The position numbers were made by a program, and so were the translations under genes. From contig CP076546.1 in assembly GCA_018889975.1 (NCBI GenBank), positions 4,216,501 through 4,280,500 of the forward strand: 64,000 bases of DNA. The letters are read 5' to 3'. Source of the DNA: Bacillus sp. NP157 (GTDB lineage Bacteria; Pseudomonadota; Gammaproteobacteria; Xanthomonadales; Rhodanobacteraceae). Below are positions 45,597 through 57,406 of this stretch, piece by piece; the stretch's first letter is position 1; every line of letters begins with the position of its first letter. The notes under the pieces were generated by a model that did not search any database, was not told the DNA's origin, and saw only the letters and a program-made list of their open reading frames with translations.

Positions 45597-46187
45597 GTGA
45601 ACGTGCTCGCCCATGCCTTGCTGGCCGGCGGCGACGCGGGCCTGCGCCTGGGCGGCGTCATGGGCGACTTCGTCCGCGGCACGCCCGACCTGGCGCTGCC
45701 GCCGCGGGTGCGCGACGGGATCTACCTGCACCGGGCGATCGACGGCTATACGGATAGCCACCCCGCCGTGCGCGAGGCGCGCGAGGCCATGCCCCCGCCG
45801 TACCGGCGCTACGCCGGCATCCTGCTCGATGTCTGGTTCGACCATTGCTTGGCGCGGGACTTCGCCAGGTACTGCCCGACGCCGCTGCAGGCGTTTTCGG
45901 ACAACCTGCGGGCGGAGATGCACGCCGCCGACGCCATCCTGCCGGACGGGCTGAAGCGCTTCCTCTCCTATATGGATACCCACGACCTCCCGGCCGGCTA
46001 CGTGCGGCGGGAGCGGGTCGAGGGTGCGTTCGCCGGGCTGTCCCGGCGCCTGTCGCGGGCGAACCCGGTGGCCGAAGCGATGCCGCTACTGATCGGCCAC
46101 GACGCCATGCTGCGGGCTACGTTCGAGACGTTTTTCCCGCAGCTTCAGGCGTTTGCAGTGGATTGGGTGGCAGCGCGGCCCGTCTAG
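45597..46187 (+). CDS. acpH: Acyl carrier protein phosphodiesterase
   Basis: This 196-residue protein matches AcpH, which removes the 4'-phosphopantetheine arm from acyl carrier protein. The N-terminal MNVLAHALLAGGDAGLRLGG with GVMGDFVRG holds the Asp that binds the metal, followed by HRAIDGYTDSHP and the helical core. It starts with GTG. It converges on the cytochrome c gene with only 9 bp between stops. Confidence 0.88.
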   Translation: MNVLAHALLAGGDAGLRLGGVMGDFVRGTPDLALPPRVRDGIYLHRAIDGYTDSHPAVREAREAMPPPYRRYAGILLDVWFDHCLARDFARYCPTPLQAFSDNLRAEMHAADAILPDGLKRFLSYMDTHDLPAGYVRRERVEGAFAGLSRRLSRANPVAEAMPLLIGHDAMLRATFETFFPQLQAFAVDWVAARPV

Positions 46188-46196
46188 GCCGCGTGC

Positions 46197-46730
46197 TTAC
46201 TTGACCTGGTCGACCATCCACTTGACGGTGTTGCCGACCTGTTCGTCGGTGAGCGACGGGTTACCGCCCTTGGCCGGCATGTGGTTGCCGTCGGGGCCGG
46301 TGTAGCCCTCGATGGCGTGCTTGACCAGGGTGGCGCTGCCTTCGGCGATGCGGGCACCCCAGGCGCCCTTGTCGCCCAGCTTCGGCGCACCGGCCACGCC
46401 GGCCGTATGGCAGCTGTGGCAGAGGTTGTCGTAGATGGTCTTGCCGTCGGTGCTGCCACCGTAGGCGACCTGGGCGGCAGCGGCCTTCGCGGCGGCTTCC
46501 TGCGCGGCCAGCATGGCGGCGCGTCCGGTGTCGCCGGCGTAGACGCCGCCGACCGGGGCAATCCGCTGCTCGGTCCGCTTGGCGACCGCAGGGTCTTGTT
46601 CCTTGGGAATATTGTCGTAGATGACGTAGGCAACCACCATCAGGACGAGGGCGAGAAGACTTAAGCCGGCCGTGAGCCACGAGAATTGACGTACAAAGTT
46701 CTGGTCGGACTTGCTCGGAGAACCGCTCAC
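46197..46730 (-). CDS. Membrane-anchored cytochrome c5
   Basis: This 177-residue protein has one N-terminal membrane helix (residues about 18-38), an Ala-rich linker and a C-terminal class I cytochrome c domain. The haem motif CHSCH is at Cys104-Cys107-His108, and the axial Met lies in GNHMPAKGG. It is probably an electron carrier between bc1 complex and a terminal oxidase. It has its own promoter region of 325 bp shared with the divergent efflux operon. That region holds one 18-bp palindrome and otherwise nothing recognisable. Confidence 0.92.
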   Translation of the reverse strand: MSGSPSKSDQNFVRQFSWLTAGLSLLALVLMVVAYVIYDNIPKEQDPAVAKRTEQRIAPVGGVYAGDTGRAAMLAAQEAAAKAAAAQVAYGGSTDGKTIYDNLCHSCHTAGVAGAPKLGDKGAWGARIAEGSATLVKHAIEGYTGPDGNHMPAKGGNPSLTDEQVGNTVKWMVDQVK

Positions 46731-46920
46731 GCATTGACTCCCATCGAGATTGGGTATGCCGGCCCCCTCCCCGGGATCCGGCGTGCCTGCCGCCTTGCGG
46801 CGCCTAACCGCCCGAGTATAACGGAACCTTCGATTTCGTCAGCGGTCCCTCGCCGGGCATCGCAAAACCCGCCCAGCGGCCCGGCACGCGTGCCGTCAGT
46901 CATGGTGTACCCCTGTCAAC

Positions 46921-46938
46921 CGGCATTGTTCAATGCCG
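46921..46938. promoter_or_regulatory. Palindromic operator candidate upstream of the efflux operon
   Basis: CGGCATTG-TT-CAATGCCG is a perfect inverted repeat with 8-bp arms in the 325-bp gap between the cytochrome gene and mdtA. It lies 118 bp before the mdtA start. A regulator is not encoded next door, so the binding protein is unknown. Confidence 0.5.
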
Positions 46939-47055
46939 TTCCCCACCACCTATATTGTCGCCGCCGAACCTTAATGTTTTCCGGGTATAAAGCCCGCGGC
47001 GCACGCGCCCGGTCGCTATCGGTGCCGTCGACCGGATTCTCATCGGGAGTTTTAC

Positions 47056-48315
47056 ATGTCGCGTTTTTGGAAAATCGCGCTGGGTATCATCGTTGTTCTG
47101 GTGATCGCGGCCGTCGTCATCGTCCCACGGATGCACAAGGGTGGTGCAAACGCCCAGGAAGCGTCCGCCCAGGCCAATGGCGACGGGGAGGGCAAGGACC
47201 AGCCGCCCGTACCGGTCACCGTGGTGCCCGTCGTGGCGCAGGACGTGCCTGTCTACCTCAGTGCCACCGGCACGGTACAGGCGCGTAACCAGGTCACCGT
47301 GAGCCCGCAGGTGGGAGGCCAGCTGATGAAGCTGAACTTCACCGAGGGCCAGGAAGTGAAGCAGGGCGACGTGCTGGCGGAAATCGACCCGCGCACGATC
47401 CAGTCGCAATACGACCAGGCCACGGCCAAGCTCCGGCAGGACCAGGCCCTCTCGGCGACCGCGAAGAACAACCTCGAGCGCTCGCAGAACCTGGTCAGCA
47501 AGGGTGGACAGCAGTACGTGTCCAAGCAGGACCTGGACAACCTGAAGAACACCCTCGACCAGGCCGCCGCCACCGTCGTCGCCGACCAGGCCTCGATCCG
47601 CGCGGCGCAGGTGCAGCTCGGCTTCACCAAGGTCATCGCGCCGATCACCGGCCTGGCCGGCATCCGCGGCGTCGACGTGGGCAACATCGTCACCACGACC
47701 ACCTCGATCGTGACGCTGACCGAGGTGCATCCGATCTATGTCACCTTCACCCTGCCGGAGAAGAACCTCGACATGGTGCGCACCGGCATGCGTGAGAACG
47801 CGGCCAACTCGCTGGGCGTCGACGCGCTCGACCGCATCGACGCGCACGTGGTCAGCAGCGGCAAGCTCGAGGTAATCAACAACACCATCGACACCACCAC
47901 GGGCACGTTCCGCCTGCGCGCGCTGTTCGACAACCAGAACACCGAGTTGTGGCCGGGCCAGTTCGTCAATGCGCGCCTGAAGGTCCGCACCGTGGCCAAC
48001 GGCCTGGTGATCCCGGCGCAGGCCGTGCAGCGCGGCCCGGACGGCGAGTACGTCTATGTGGTGCAGGGCGACAACACGGTGAAGATGCAGGCCGTGGAAA
48101 CCGCCAGCGAAGTCGGCGACAGCCACGTCATGATCGGCAAGGGCCTGAAGCTGGGCGACAAGGTCGTCACCGAAGGCCAGTTCCGCCTGAAGCCGGGTTC
48201 CAAGGTGCAGCCGCTGGCCCCGGGCCAGGTGCCGGCCGCGCCGACGGCGGAAGAGCTGCAGAAAGACAAGACCAAGGGCCAGGGTCGCCAGGGCGGCGGT
48301 CGCCGCGGCGGCTAA
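47056..48315 (+). CDS. mdtA: RND efflux periplasmic adaptor (MdtA-like)
   Basis: This 419-residue membrane-fusion protein links the inner-membrane pumps to an outer-membrane channel. It has an N-terminal anchor helix, a lipoyl/barrel-sandwich domain (VTVSPQVGGQLMKLNFTEGQEVKQGD), an alpha-helical hairpin and the beta-barrel domain (VTLTEVHPIYVTFTLPEKNL). The ITGLAGIRGVDVGNIV block is typical of MdtA/MuxA. It is followed by two permease genes, as in MdtABC and MuxABC. No outer-membrane partner gene lies nearby. Confidence 0.93.
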   Translation: MSRFWKIALGIIVVLVIAAVVIVPRMHKGGANAQEASAQANGDGEGKDQPPVPVTVVPVVAQDVPVYLSATGTVQARNQVTVSPQVGGQLMKLNFTEGQEVKQGDVLAEIDPRTIQSQYDQATAKLRQDQALSATAKNNLERSQNLVSKGGQQYVSKQDLDNLKNTLDQAAATVVADQASIRAAQVQLGFTKVIAPITGLAGIRGVDVGNIVTTTTSIVTLTEVHPIYVTFTLPEKNLDMVRTGMRENAANSLGVDALDRIDAHVVSSGKLEVINNTIDTTTGTFRLRALFDNQNTELWPGQFVNARLKVRTVANGLVIPAQAVQRGPDGEYVYVVQGDNTVKMQAVETASEVGDSHVMIGKGLKLGDKVVTEGQFRLKPGSKVQPLAPGQVPAAPTAEELQKDKTKGQGRQGGGRRGG

Positions 48316-48389
48316 CCCTCCGGCACGCGGCGCGTCCATGAAGGACGCGCCGCCCACGGGCCACCCGGCCCAGATACCAGGATCGACAC

Positions 48390-51300
48390 GTGGGTTTCTC
48401 GACACTCTTCATTCGCCGGCCGATCGCCACCTCGCTGCTGATGGTGGCGGTGCTGTTGCTCGGCATCCTCGGCTACCGGCAACTGCCGGTGTCGGCGCTG
48501 CCGGAAATCGACGCGCCCAGCCTGGTCGTGACCACCCAGTACCCCGGCGCCTCGGCCAGCACCATGGCCGCGCTGGTGACCACGCCGCTCGAGCGTAACT
48601 TCGGCCAGATCTCCGGCCTGAACATGATGAGCTCGGACTCGTCGGCGGGCCTGTCGACCATCGTCCTGCAGTTCAACATGGACCGCGACATCGATATCGC
48701 GGCGCAGGACGTGCAGGCGGCGATCAACCAGGCGCGCGGCACGCTGCCCAACAACCTGCCTTACCCGCCGGTGTACAACCGGGTGAACCCGGCCGATGCG
48801 CCGATCATGACGCTCATGCTCACCTCCGATACGGTGCAGCTGCGCGACGTGAACAACTACGCCGACTCGATCATCGCGCAGAAGCTCGCGCAGGTTCAGG
48901 GCGTGGGCCTCGTCTCGATCGCCGGCAACGTGCGTCCCGCCGTGCGCATCCAGATCAACCCCGCGCAGCTGGCCAACCTCGGCCTGACCATGGAAGACGT
49001 GCGCAGTTCGCTCACGCAGGCCAACGTCAACGCGCCCAAGGGCACGCTGAACGGCAAGACCCAGTCCTACAGCATCGGCACCAACGACCAGCTCGCCACG
49101 GCCGCCGAGTACAAGGACACGATCATCAGCTACACCAACGACTCGCCCGTGCGCCTGAAAGACGTGGCGAACGTGGTCGATGGTGTCGAAAACGACCAGC
49201 TCGCCGCATGGGCGAATGGCAAGCCCGCCGTGTTGCTCGACATCCGCCGCCAGCCCGGCGCGAACATCGTGCAGACGGTGCAGTCGATCCGCCAGACCAT
49301 CCCCGACCTGCAGAAGGTGCTCCCGGCCGACGTGCACCTGAAGGTGTTCTCCGACCGTACGATCACCATCCGCGCGTCGGTGGAAGACGTGCAGTTCACC
49401 CTGATCCTCACCATCTGCCTGGTGGTCGCGGTGATCTTCGTGTTCCTGCGCCGCCTGTGGGCCACGGTGATCCCGTCCGTGGCGGTGCCGCTGTCGCTGA
49501 TGGGCACGTTCGGCGTGATGGCCTTCGCCGGCATGTCGCTGGATAACCTCTCGCTGATGGCGCTCGCGGTGGCGACCGGTTTCGTGGTCGACGACGCGAT
49601 CGTGATGATCGAGAACATCGTCCGCTACATCGAGCAGGGCCAGGACGCGAAGACCGCGGCCGAGGTCGGCGCGAAGGAAATCGGCTTCACGGTGCTGTCG
49701 CTGACCGTCTCGCTGATCGCGGTGTTCCTGCCGCTGCTGCTGATGCCAGGCGTCACCGGCCGCCTGTTCCACGAATTCGCCTGGGTGCTCACCATCGCGG
49801 TGGCCATCTCGATGCTGGTGTCGCTGACGCTGACGCCGATGATGTGCGCCTACCTGCTGAAGGCCGACGAGCTGCCGGACGCGGATGACGCGCACGAGCA
49901 CGCCACCGCCTCGGGCAAGCACACCGCCTGGTCGCGCATCGTCGAAGGCTATGCCGGCAGCCTGGACTGGGTGCTGGCGCACCGCCCGTTCACCATGCTG
50001 ATCGCGGCGCTCAGCGTCGCGCTCACCGTGGTCCTGTACATCGTGATTCCCAAAGGCCTGCTGCCCGAACAGGACACCGGCCTGGTCACGGCGGTGGTGC
50101 AGGCCGACCAGAACGTCGCCTTCCCGCAGATGGAACAGCGCACCAAGGCCGTGGCCGATGCGCTGGCGAAGGATCCGGCGGTGTCCGGCGTGGCCGCGTT
50201 CATCGGTGCGGGCTCGGTCAACCCGACGCTCAACCAGGGCCAGATCTCGCTCGTGCTGAAGGACCGTGGCGACCGCGAAGGCCTCGACGACGTGTTGCCG
50301 CGCCTGCAGAAGGCGGCGTCGCACATCGCTGGCGTGGCGCTGTACCTCAAGCCGGTACAGGACGTGACGCTGGATAGCCAGGTCTCCGCCACCGAGTACC
50401 AGTACTCGCTGTCCGACGTGAACTCCACCGAGCTGGCCGGCTACGCGCAACAGATGACCTCCGCGCTGCGCAAGCGCACGGAGCTCGCCGACGTCGACAA
50501 CAACCTGGCCGACCAGGGCACTGCGCTGAAGCTGACCATCGACCGCGACACGGCCAGCCGCCTGGGCGTGCCCGTGCAGACGATCGACGACACCCTGTAC
50601 GACGCGTTCGGCCAGCGCCAGATCTCCACCATCTTTACCCAGCTCAACCAGTACCGCGTGGTGCTGGAGGTGTCGCCGGAGTTCCGTAACAGCGCCGACC
50701 TGCTGAACAAGCTGACCGTGCGCGGCAACGGCAACGGCGCGCTCACCGGTTCGAACGCCACCAGCTTCGGCCAGGTCGCCTCGAGCAACTCGGCCACGCC
50801 GGCGGGTATCGGCAACACGGGCAACGTCGGCTTCCAGGTCGGCGCGGGCGGCACGATTCCCATCGCGTCGCTGGCCAGCGCCCAGGTCACCACGGCGCCG
50901 CTGGTGGTCAGCCACCTGCAGCAGCTGCCGGCGGTCACCATCTCCTTCAACCTGGCCCCGGGTTCGTCGCTGTCCGAAGCCGTCGCCGCGATCCACGACG
51001 TGGAGAAGACGCTGAACTTCCCGCCGCAGGTACGCGGCCAGTTCATCGGCAAGGCGGCGGAATTCTCCTCGTCGGTCGGTGACGAGGTGCTCCTGCTGCT
51101 GGCGTCGATCATCGTCATCTACATCGTGCTGGGCGTGCTCTACGAGAGCTACATCCATCCGCTGACGATCATCTCGACCCTGCCGCCCGCGGGCGTGGGC
51201 GCCTTGCTGGCCCTGCTGATGTGCGGCATGACCCTGTCGGTCGACGGCATCGTCGGCATCGTGTTGCTGATCGGCATCGTGAAGAAGAACGCGATCATGA

Positions 51301-51629
51301 TGATCGACTTCGCCATCGAGGCGAAGCGCACCGGCCTGGATGCGCACGACGCGATCCGTCGCGCCTGCCTGCTGCGCTTCCGCCCGATCATGATGACCAC
51401 GGCCGCCGCCCTGTTGGGTGCGTTGCCGCTGGCCCTGGGTAGCGGCATCGGCTCGGAGCTGCGCCGCCCGCTCGGCGTGTCCATCGTCGGTGGCCTGCTG
51501 CTCTCGCAGCTGGTGACTCTCTACACCACGCCGGTGATCTACCTGTACATGGAACGGTTCTCCGACTGGCTGGCCGAGCGCAAGCGACAACGCGCGCTAG
51601 CCCATGCCCAGCCACGGCCTGCGGACTGA
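48390..51629 (+). CDS. mdtB: RND multidrug efflux permease (MdtB/MuxB-like)
   Basis: This 1079-residue inner-membrane pump of the HAE1 RND family has twelve membrane helices and the motifs LFIRRPIATSLLMVAVLLLG at the start (GTG start codon), FVVDDAIVMIENI in TM4 region, and GIVKKNAIMMIDFAIEAKR in the later half. MdtB and MdtC work as a heterotrimer. It follows mdtA by 75 bp. A strong intrinsic terminator lies 37 bp after its stop, before the second permease gene. Confidence 0.94.
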   Translation: MGFSTLFIRRPIATSLLMVAVLLLGILGYRQLPVSALPEIDAPSLVVTTQYPGASASTMAALVTTPLERNFGQISGLNMMSSDSSAGLSTIVLQFNMDRDIDIAAQDVQAAINQARGTLPNNLPYPPVYNRVNPADAPIMTLMLTSDTVQLRDVNNYADSIIAQKLAQVQGVGLVSIAGNVRPAVRIQINPAQLANLGLTMEDVRSSLTQANVNAPKGTLNGKTQSYSIGTNDQLATAAEYKDTIISYTNDSPVRLKDVANVVDGVENDQLAAWANGKPAVLLDIRRQPGANIVQTVQSIRQTIPDLQKVLPADVHLKVFSDRTITIRASVEDVQFTLILTICLVVAVIFVFLRRLWATVIPSVAVPLSLMGTFGVMAFAGMSLDNLSLMALAVATGFVVDDAIVMIENIVRYIEQGQDAKTAAEVGAKEIGFTVLSLTVSLIAVFLPLLLMPGVTGRLFHEFAWVLTIAVAISMLVSLTLTPMMCAYLLKADELPDADDAHEHATASGKHTAWSRIVEGYAGSLDWVLAHRPFTMLIAALSVALTVVLYIVIPKGLLPEQDTGLVTAVVQADQNVAFPQMEQRTKAVADALAKDPAVSGVAAFIGAGSVNPTLNQGQISLVLKDRGDREGLDDVLPRLQKAASHIAGVALYLKPVQDVTLDSQVSATEYQYSLSDVNSTELAGYAQQMTSALRKRTELADVDNNLADQGTALKLTIDRDTASRLGVPVQTIDDTLYDAFGQRQISTIFTQLNQYRVVLEVSPEFRNSADLLNKLTVRGNGNGALTGSNATSFGQVASSNSATPAGIGNTGNVGFQVGAGGTIPIASLASAQVTTAPLVVSHLQQLPAVTISFNLAPGSSLSEAVAAIHDVEKTLNFPPQVRGQFIGKAAEFSSSVGDEVLLLLASIIVIYIVLGVLYESYIHPLTIISTLPPAGVGALLALLMCGMTLSVDGIVGIVLLIGIVKKNAIMMIDFAIEAKRTGLDAHDAIRRACLLRFRPIMMTTAAALLGALPLALGSGIGSELRRPLGVSIVGGLLLSQLVTLYTTPVIYLYMERFSDWLAERKRQRALAHAQPRPAD

Positions 51630-51665
51630 TGCAGGCCAGCCGTGGGCACCATGGCGACACCCCTC

Positions 51666-51701
51666 TTCGCCGGACGGTCACCCGTCCGGCGAAACCTTTT
51701 T
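51666..51701 (+). terminator. Intrinsic terminator between the two RND permease genes
   Basis: TTCGCCGGACGG (51666-51677) pairs perfectly with CCGTCCGGCGAA (51682-51693) across a 4-base loop, followed by ACCTTTTT. It is a textbook plus-strand terminator but sits between mdtB and mdtC. Either mdtC has its own promoter or read-through sets its level. Confidence 0.85.
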
Positions 51702-51765
51702 CCGGGCCGTGCGTTGGTAGCAAGTTCCTGCGCTCTCGTCCGCACCAGTTGAAGCCCCCTGCTCG

Positions 51766-54700
51766 ATGAATATCTCCGGCCCGTTCATCCGCCGTCCCAT
51801 CGGCACCTCGCTCCTGGCGATCGGTGTCTTCGTCGTCGGCCTGATCTGCTATTCGCTGCTGGGCGTGGCCGCGCTGCCGAATATCCAGTTCCCCGCGATC
51901 TTCGTGCAGGCCCAGCAGAGCGGCGCCGATGCCAGCACGATGGCGTCCACGGTGGCCGCGCCGCTGGAGCGACACCTCGGCCAGGTGCCGGGCGTGGAGA
52001 GCATGCGTTCGAACAGCTCGGAGGGCAGCGCCTTCGTGCTGCTGTTCTTCGGCAACGGCACCAACATCGACGCGGCGGCGCGCGACGTGCAGTCGGCGAT
52101 CAACGCGGCCCAGCCCGACCTGCCGACCGGCCTGCTCAATGCGCCGTCGTACCAGAAGGCCAACCCGAACGATGACCCGGTGGTGGTGCTCGCGCTCACC
52201 TCCGACACCGTGGCGCCGACCGACCTCTACAACGTCGCCGATTCGATCCTTGCCCAGCGCCTGCGCCAGCAGGAAGGCATCGCCTCGGTCGATATCGCGG
52301 GCAGCGCCACGCCGGCGATCCGCGTCGACGTGAACCTGCGCGCGCTCAACGCGATGGGCCTGTCGCCGGACCAGCTGCGCAATGCGCTGACCGCGGCCAA
52401 CGTCACCTCGCCGCAGGGCTTCCTGTCCGACGGCAAGACCACCATGGCGGTGATGGCGAACGATTCGCTGCACAAGGCGGACGAGTTCGCGAAGCTGGTG
52501 ATCGGCGTGAACAACAGCGTGCCGATCCACCTGTCCGACGTGGCCAAGGTCTACGACGGCCAGCAGGATGCGTACCAGGCGGCCTGGTTCAACGGCAAGC
52601 CGGGCATCCTGATGTACGTGTACCGCAAGCCGGACGCGAACGTCATCGAGACGGTGGACCGGATCAAGGCGATGATGCCGACCATGCAGGCATGGCTGCC
52701 GAACGGCGTGCGCCTGCATTCGTTCTTCGACGGCACGCCGACCATCCGCGCGTCGCTGCACGAAGTGCAGGCCACGCTGCTGATCAGCCTGGCCATGGTG
52801 ATCATGACCATGGCGCTGTTCCTGCGCCGGCTCGCGCCCACCGTCATCGCCGGCCTCGCCGTGCCGTTGTCGCTGGCCGGTGGCTTCGTGGTGATGTACG
52901 CGTTCGGCTACACGCTCAACAACCTCACCCTGCTGGCCTTGGTGATCGCGATCGGCTTTGTCGTCGACGATGCCATCGTGGTCATCGAGAACGTGATCCG
53001 GCACATGGACGAGGGAATACCGAGGTTCGAAGCCGCCCTTCTAGGTGCGCGCGAGATCGGCTTCACCATCGTGTCGATCACCGGTTCGCTGATCGCCGTG
53101 TTCATCCCGTTGCTGCTGGCGCCCGGCATCATCGGCATGTTCTTCAAGGAATTCACGGTCACCCTGATCGCCGCCATCGTGGTCTCGATGCTGGTGTCGC
53201 TGACCCTGACGCCCTCGCTGTGCGCGCACTTCCTCACCGCGCACAAGTCCGACAAGCCCGAATCGCGGCTGGGCCGCGTGCTTGAGCGCGCCCAGGATCG
53301 CCTGCTGGCGTTCTATCGCGTCTGCCTGGACTGGACGTTGCGCCACGCCCTGTTGATGGCGCTGACGCCGCTGGTCCTGATCGGCATTACCATCCTGCTC
53401 GCCGGCATGGTCAAGGGCGGGTTCTTCCCGCCGCAGGACACCGGCCTGATCGCCGCGCGCGCGACCTCGAGCTCCACGGTGTCGTTCGGTGAAATGGAAT
53501 CGCGCCAGGCGCGCCTGACCGACATGCTGCTGTCGGATCCGGACGTGAAGTCGGTGGGCTCGCGCCTGGGCACCAGCCGTACCGGTTCCACGGGTAACTT
53601 CAACATCGAACTGCGCACGGTGGCCGAGGGTCGCACCGACACGACCTTCGATGCGCTGGACCGGCTGTCGACCAAGGCCAACAAGTATCCCGACCTCAAC
53701 CTGCGCCTGCGTCCGATCCAGGACCTGCCCACGGGCGGCGGTGGTGGCACTTCGCAGGGCGGCCAGTATTCGGTATCGCTGAAGGGCAACGACATCACCG
53801 AGCTGGAAGAGTGGCTGCCGAAGCTGGTCAATGCGCTGAAGAAGAACCCGATGTTGAAGGACGTGGGCAGCGACATCGATGCCCAGGGCCTGCGCCAGAA
53901 CATGGTGATCGACCGCGACACCGCGGCACGCCTGGGCGTGTCGATCGGCAACATCGATGGCGCGCTGTACAACGCGTTCGGCCAGCGCGCGGTCTCGACC
54001 ATCTATTCGGATATCAACCAGTACCGCGTCATCGTCAACGCGCTGCCCACGCTGGCGGCGACGCCCGAAGCGCTGAACCAGATCTACGTCCGTTCCAACA
54101 ACGGCGCGATGGTCCCGATCACGGCCGTGACCCGGCAGGTGCCGGGACTCGCGCCCAGCCAGATCGTGCATGAAGACCAGTACACGAGCATGGGCGTCAG
54201 CTTCAACCTCGCACCGGGCGTGAGCATGGGCGAGGCGATGGCGATCATCCAGAAGACCATCAGCGGCATGCGCATGCCAGGTGACATCCGCCTCGACGCG
54301 GGCAGCGATTTCCGTCGCTTCCAGCAGTCGCAGAGCGACATGCCCTTGCTGATCCTCGCGGCGATCATCGTCGTCTACCTGCTGATGGGCATGCTCTACG
54401 AGAGCCTGATCCACCCGGTGACGATCCTCTCGACCCTGCCGGCCGCAGGCGTGGGCGCGCTCGCCGCGCTGGTGATCACGGATACGGAACTGTCCGTGGT
54501 GGCGATGATCGCGCTGGTGTTGCTGATCGGCATCGTGAAGAAGAACGCGATCATGATGATCGACTTCGCCCTGGTCGCCCAGCGCGACCACGCGTCGTCG
54601 CCCACCGAGGCGATCCGCGAAGCCTGCCTGGTGCGCTTCCGCCCGATCATGATGACCACGATGGTCGCCATCCTCGCCGCGCTGCCGCTGGCCATCGGCC

Positions 54701-54888
54701 TGGGCGAAGGCTCCGAACTGCGCCGCCCGCTGGGTATCGCCATGATCGGCGGCCTGCTGATCTCGCAGAGCCTGACCCTGCTGTCCACGCCGGCGCTCTA
54801 CGTGATCTTCGCCTGCCTGTCGGACCGCTGGAAGGCACGCAAGGCACGGCGGCTGGAGCGCAAGGCGTTGAAGGCGGCGCGGGCGTGA
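51766..54888 (+). CDS. mdtC: RND multidrug efflux permease (MdtC/MuxC-like)
   Basis: This 1040-residue RND pump is the partner of the preceding permease. It starts MNISGPFIRRPIGTSLLAIG, has FVVDDAIVVIENVIRHMDEG in the TM4 region and GIVKKNAIMMIDFALVAQR late. The ATG at 51766 lacks a strong ribosome binding site and lies 65 bp after a terminator. It is probably regulated separately from mdtAB. A GTAG repeat follows 43 bp after its stop. Confidence 0.94.
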   Translation: MNISGPFIRRPIGTSLLAIGVFVVGLICYSLLGVAALPNIQFPAIFVQAQQSGADASTMASTVAAPLERHLGQVPGVESMRSNSSEGSAFVLLFFGNGTNIDAAARDVQSAINAAQPDLPTGLLNAPSYQKANPNDDPVVVLALTSDTVAPTDLYNVADSILAQRLRQQEGIASVDIAGSATPAIRVDVNLRALNAMGLSPDQLRNALTAANVTSPQGFLSDGKTTMAVMANDSLHKADEFAKLVIGVNNSVPIHLSDVAKVYDGQQDAYQAAWFNGKPGILMYVYRKPDANVIETVDRIKAMMPTMQAWLPNGVRLHSFFDGTPTIRASLHEVQATLLISLAMVIMTMALFLRRLAPTVIAGLAVPLSLAGGFVVMYAFGYTLNNLTLLALVIAIGFVVDDAIVVIENVIRHMDEGIPRFEAALLGAREIGFTIVSITGSLIAVFIPLLLAPGIIGMFFKEFTVTLIAAIVVSMLVSLTLTPSLCAHFLTAHKSDKPESRLGRVLERAQDRLLAFYRVCLDWTLRHALLMALTPLVLIGITILLAGMVKGGFFPPQDTGLIAARATSSSTVSFGEMESRQARLTDMLLSDPDVKSVGSRLGTSRTGSTGNFNIELRTVAEGRTDTTFDALDRLSTKANKYPDLNLRLRPIQDLPTGGGGGTSQGGQYSVSLKGNDITELEEWLPKLVNALKKNPMLKDVGSDIDAQGLRQNMVIDRDTAARLGVSIGNIDGALYNAFGQRAVSTIYSDINQYRVIVNALPTLAATPEALNQIYVRSNNGAMVPITAVTRQVPGLAPSQIVHEDQYTSMGVSFNLAPGVSMGEAMAIIQKTISGMRMPGDIRLDAGSDFRRFQQSQSDMPLLILAAIIVVYLLMGMLYESLIHPVTILSTLPAAGVGALAALVITDTELSVVAMIALVLLIGIVKKNAIMMIDFALVAQRDHASSPTEAIREACLVRFRPIMMTTMVAILAALPLAIGLGEGSELRRPLGIAMIGGLLISQSLTLLSTPALYVIFACLSDRWKARKARRLERKALKAARA

Positions 54889-54931
54889 TGGATCGGGCCT
54901 CCGCGCCCCCCGCGCAGGCCCCCTTACCCCT

Positions 54932-54953
54932 GTAGGAGCGCGCCCGCGCGCGA
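54932..54953 (+). repeat. GTAG-headed palindromic repeat, copy G
   Basis: A single plus-orientation copy between mdtC and icd, with CC in the variable centre position like copies A and B. The rest of the 200-bp gap shows no other element. Confidence 0.85.
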
Positions 54954-55043
54954 AGGCCCCTCCCCACGCTGTTGCACCCGCAGCAAAGGTGTCATGCCGC
55001 CACGGCGCTTTGCCCGGCCGCCCCATCCGAGCCACAATGGTGA

Positions 55044-57320
<2,277 letters not shown>

Positions 57321-57339
57321 GGCGTAAGAAATAGAAGCA

Positions 57340-57361
57340 TCGCGCGCAGGCGCGCTCCTAC
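57340..57361 (-). repeat. GTAG-headed palindromic repeat, copy H
   Basis: A minus-orientation copy 19 bp after the icd stop, paired with copy I 17 bp further on. The pair sits between convergent genes and would form a stem in both transcripts. Confidence 0.88.
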
Positions 57362-57378
57362 AGGGCTGTCGTAACCTT

Positions 57379-57400
57379 GTAGGAGCGCGCCTGCGCGCGA
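57379..57400 (+). repeat. GTAG-headed palindromic repeat, copy I
   Basis: The plus-orientation partner of copy H, ending six bases before the stop codon of the GDSL hydrolase. The close, inverted arrangement resembles a BIME pair. Confidence 0.88.
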
Positions 57401-57406
57401 CCGTGA

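Noticed and set aside
48312..51590. 1092-codon minus-strand open frame over mdtB
   Set aside because: It lies entirely opposite a well-supported RND permease and its translation is rich in His, Arg, Asp and Gly with no domain; it is a high-GC shadow frame.
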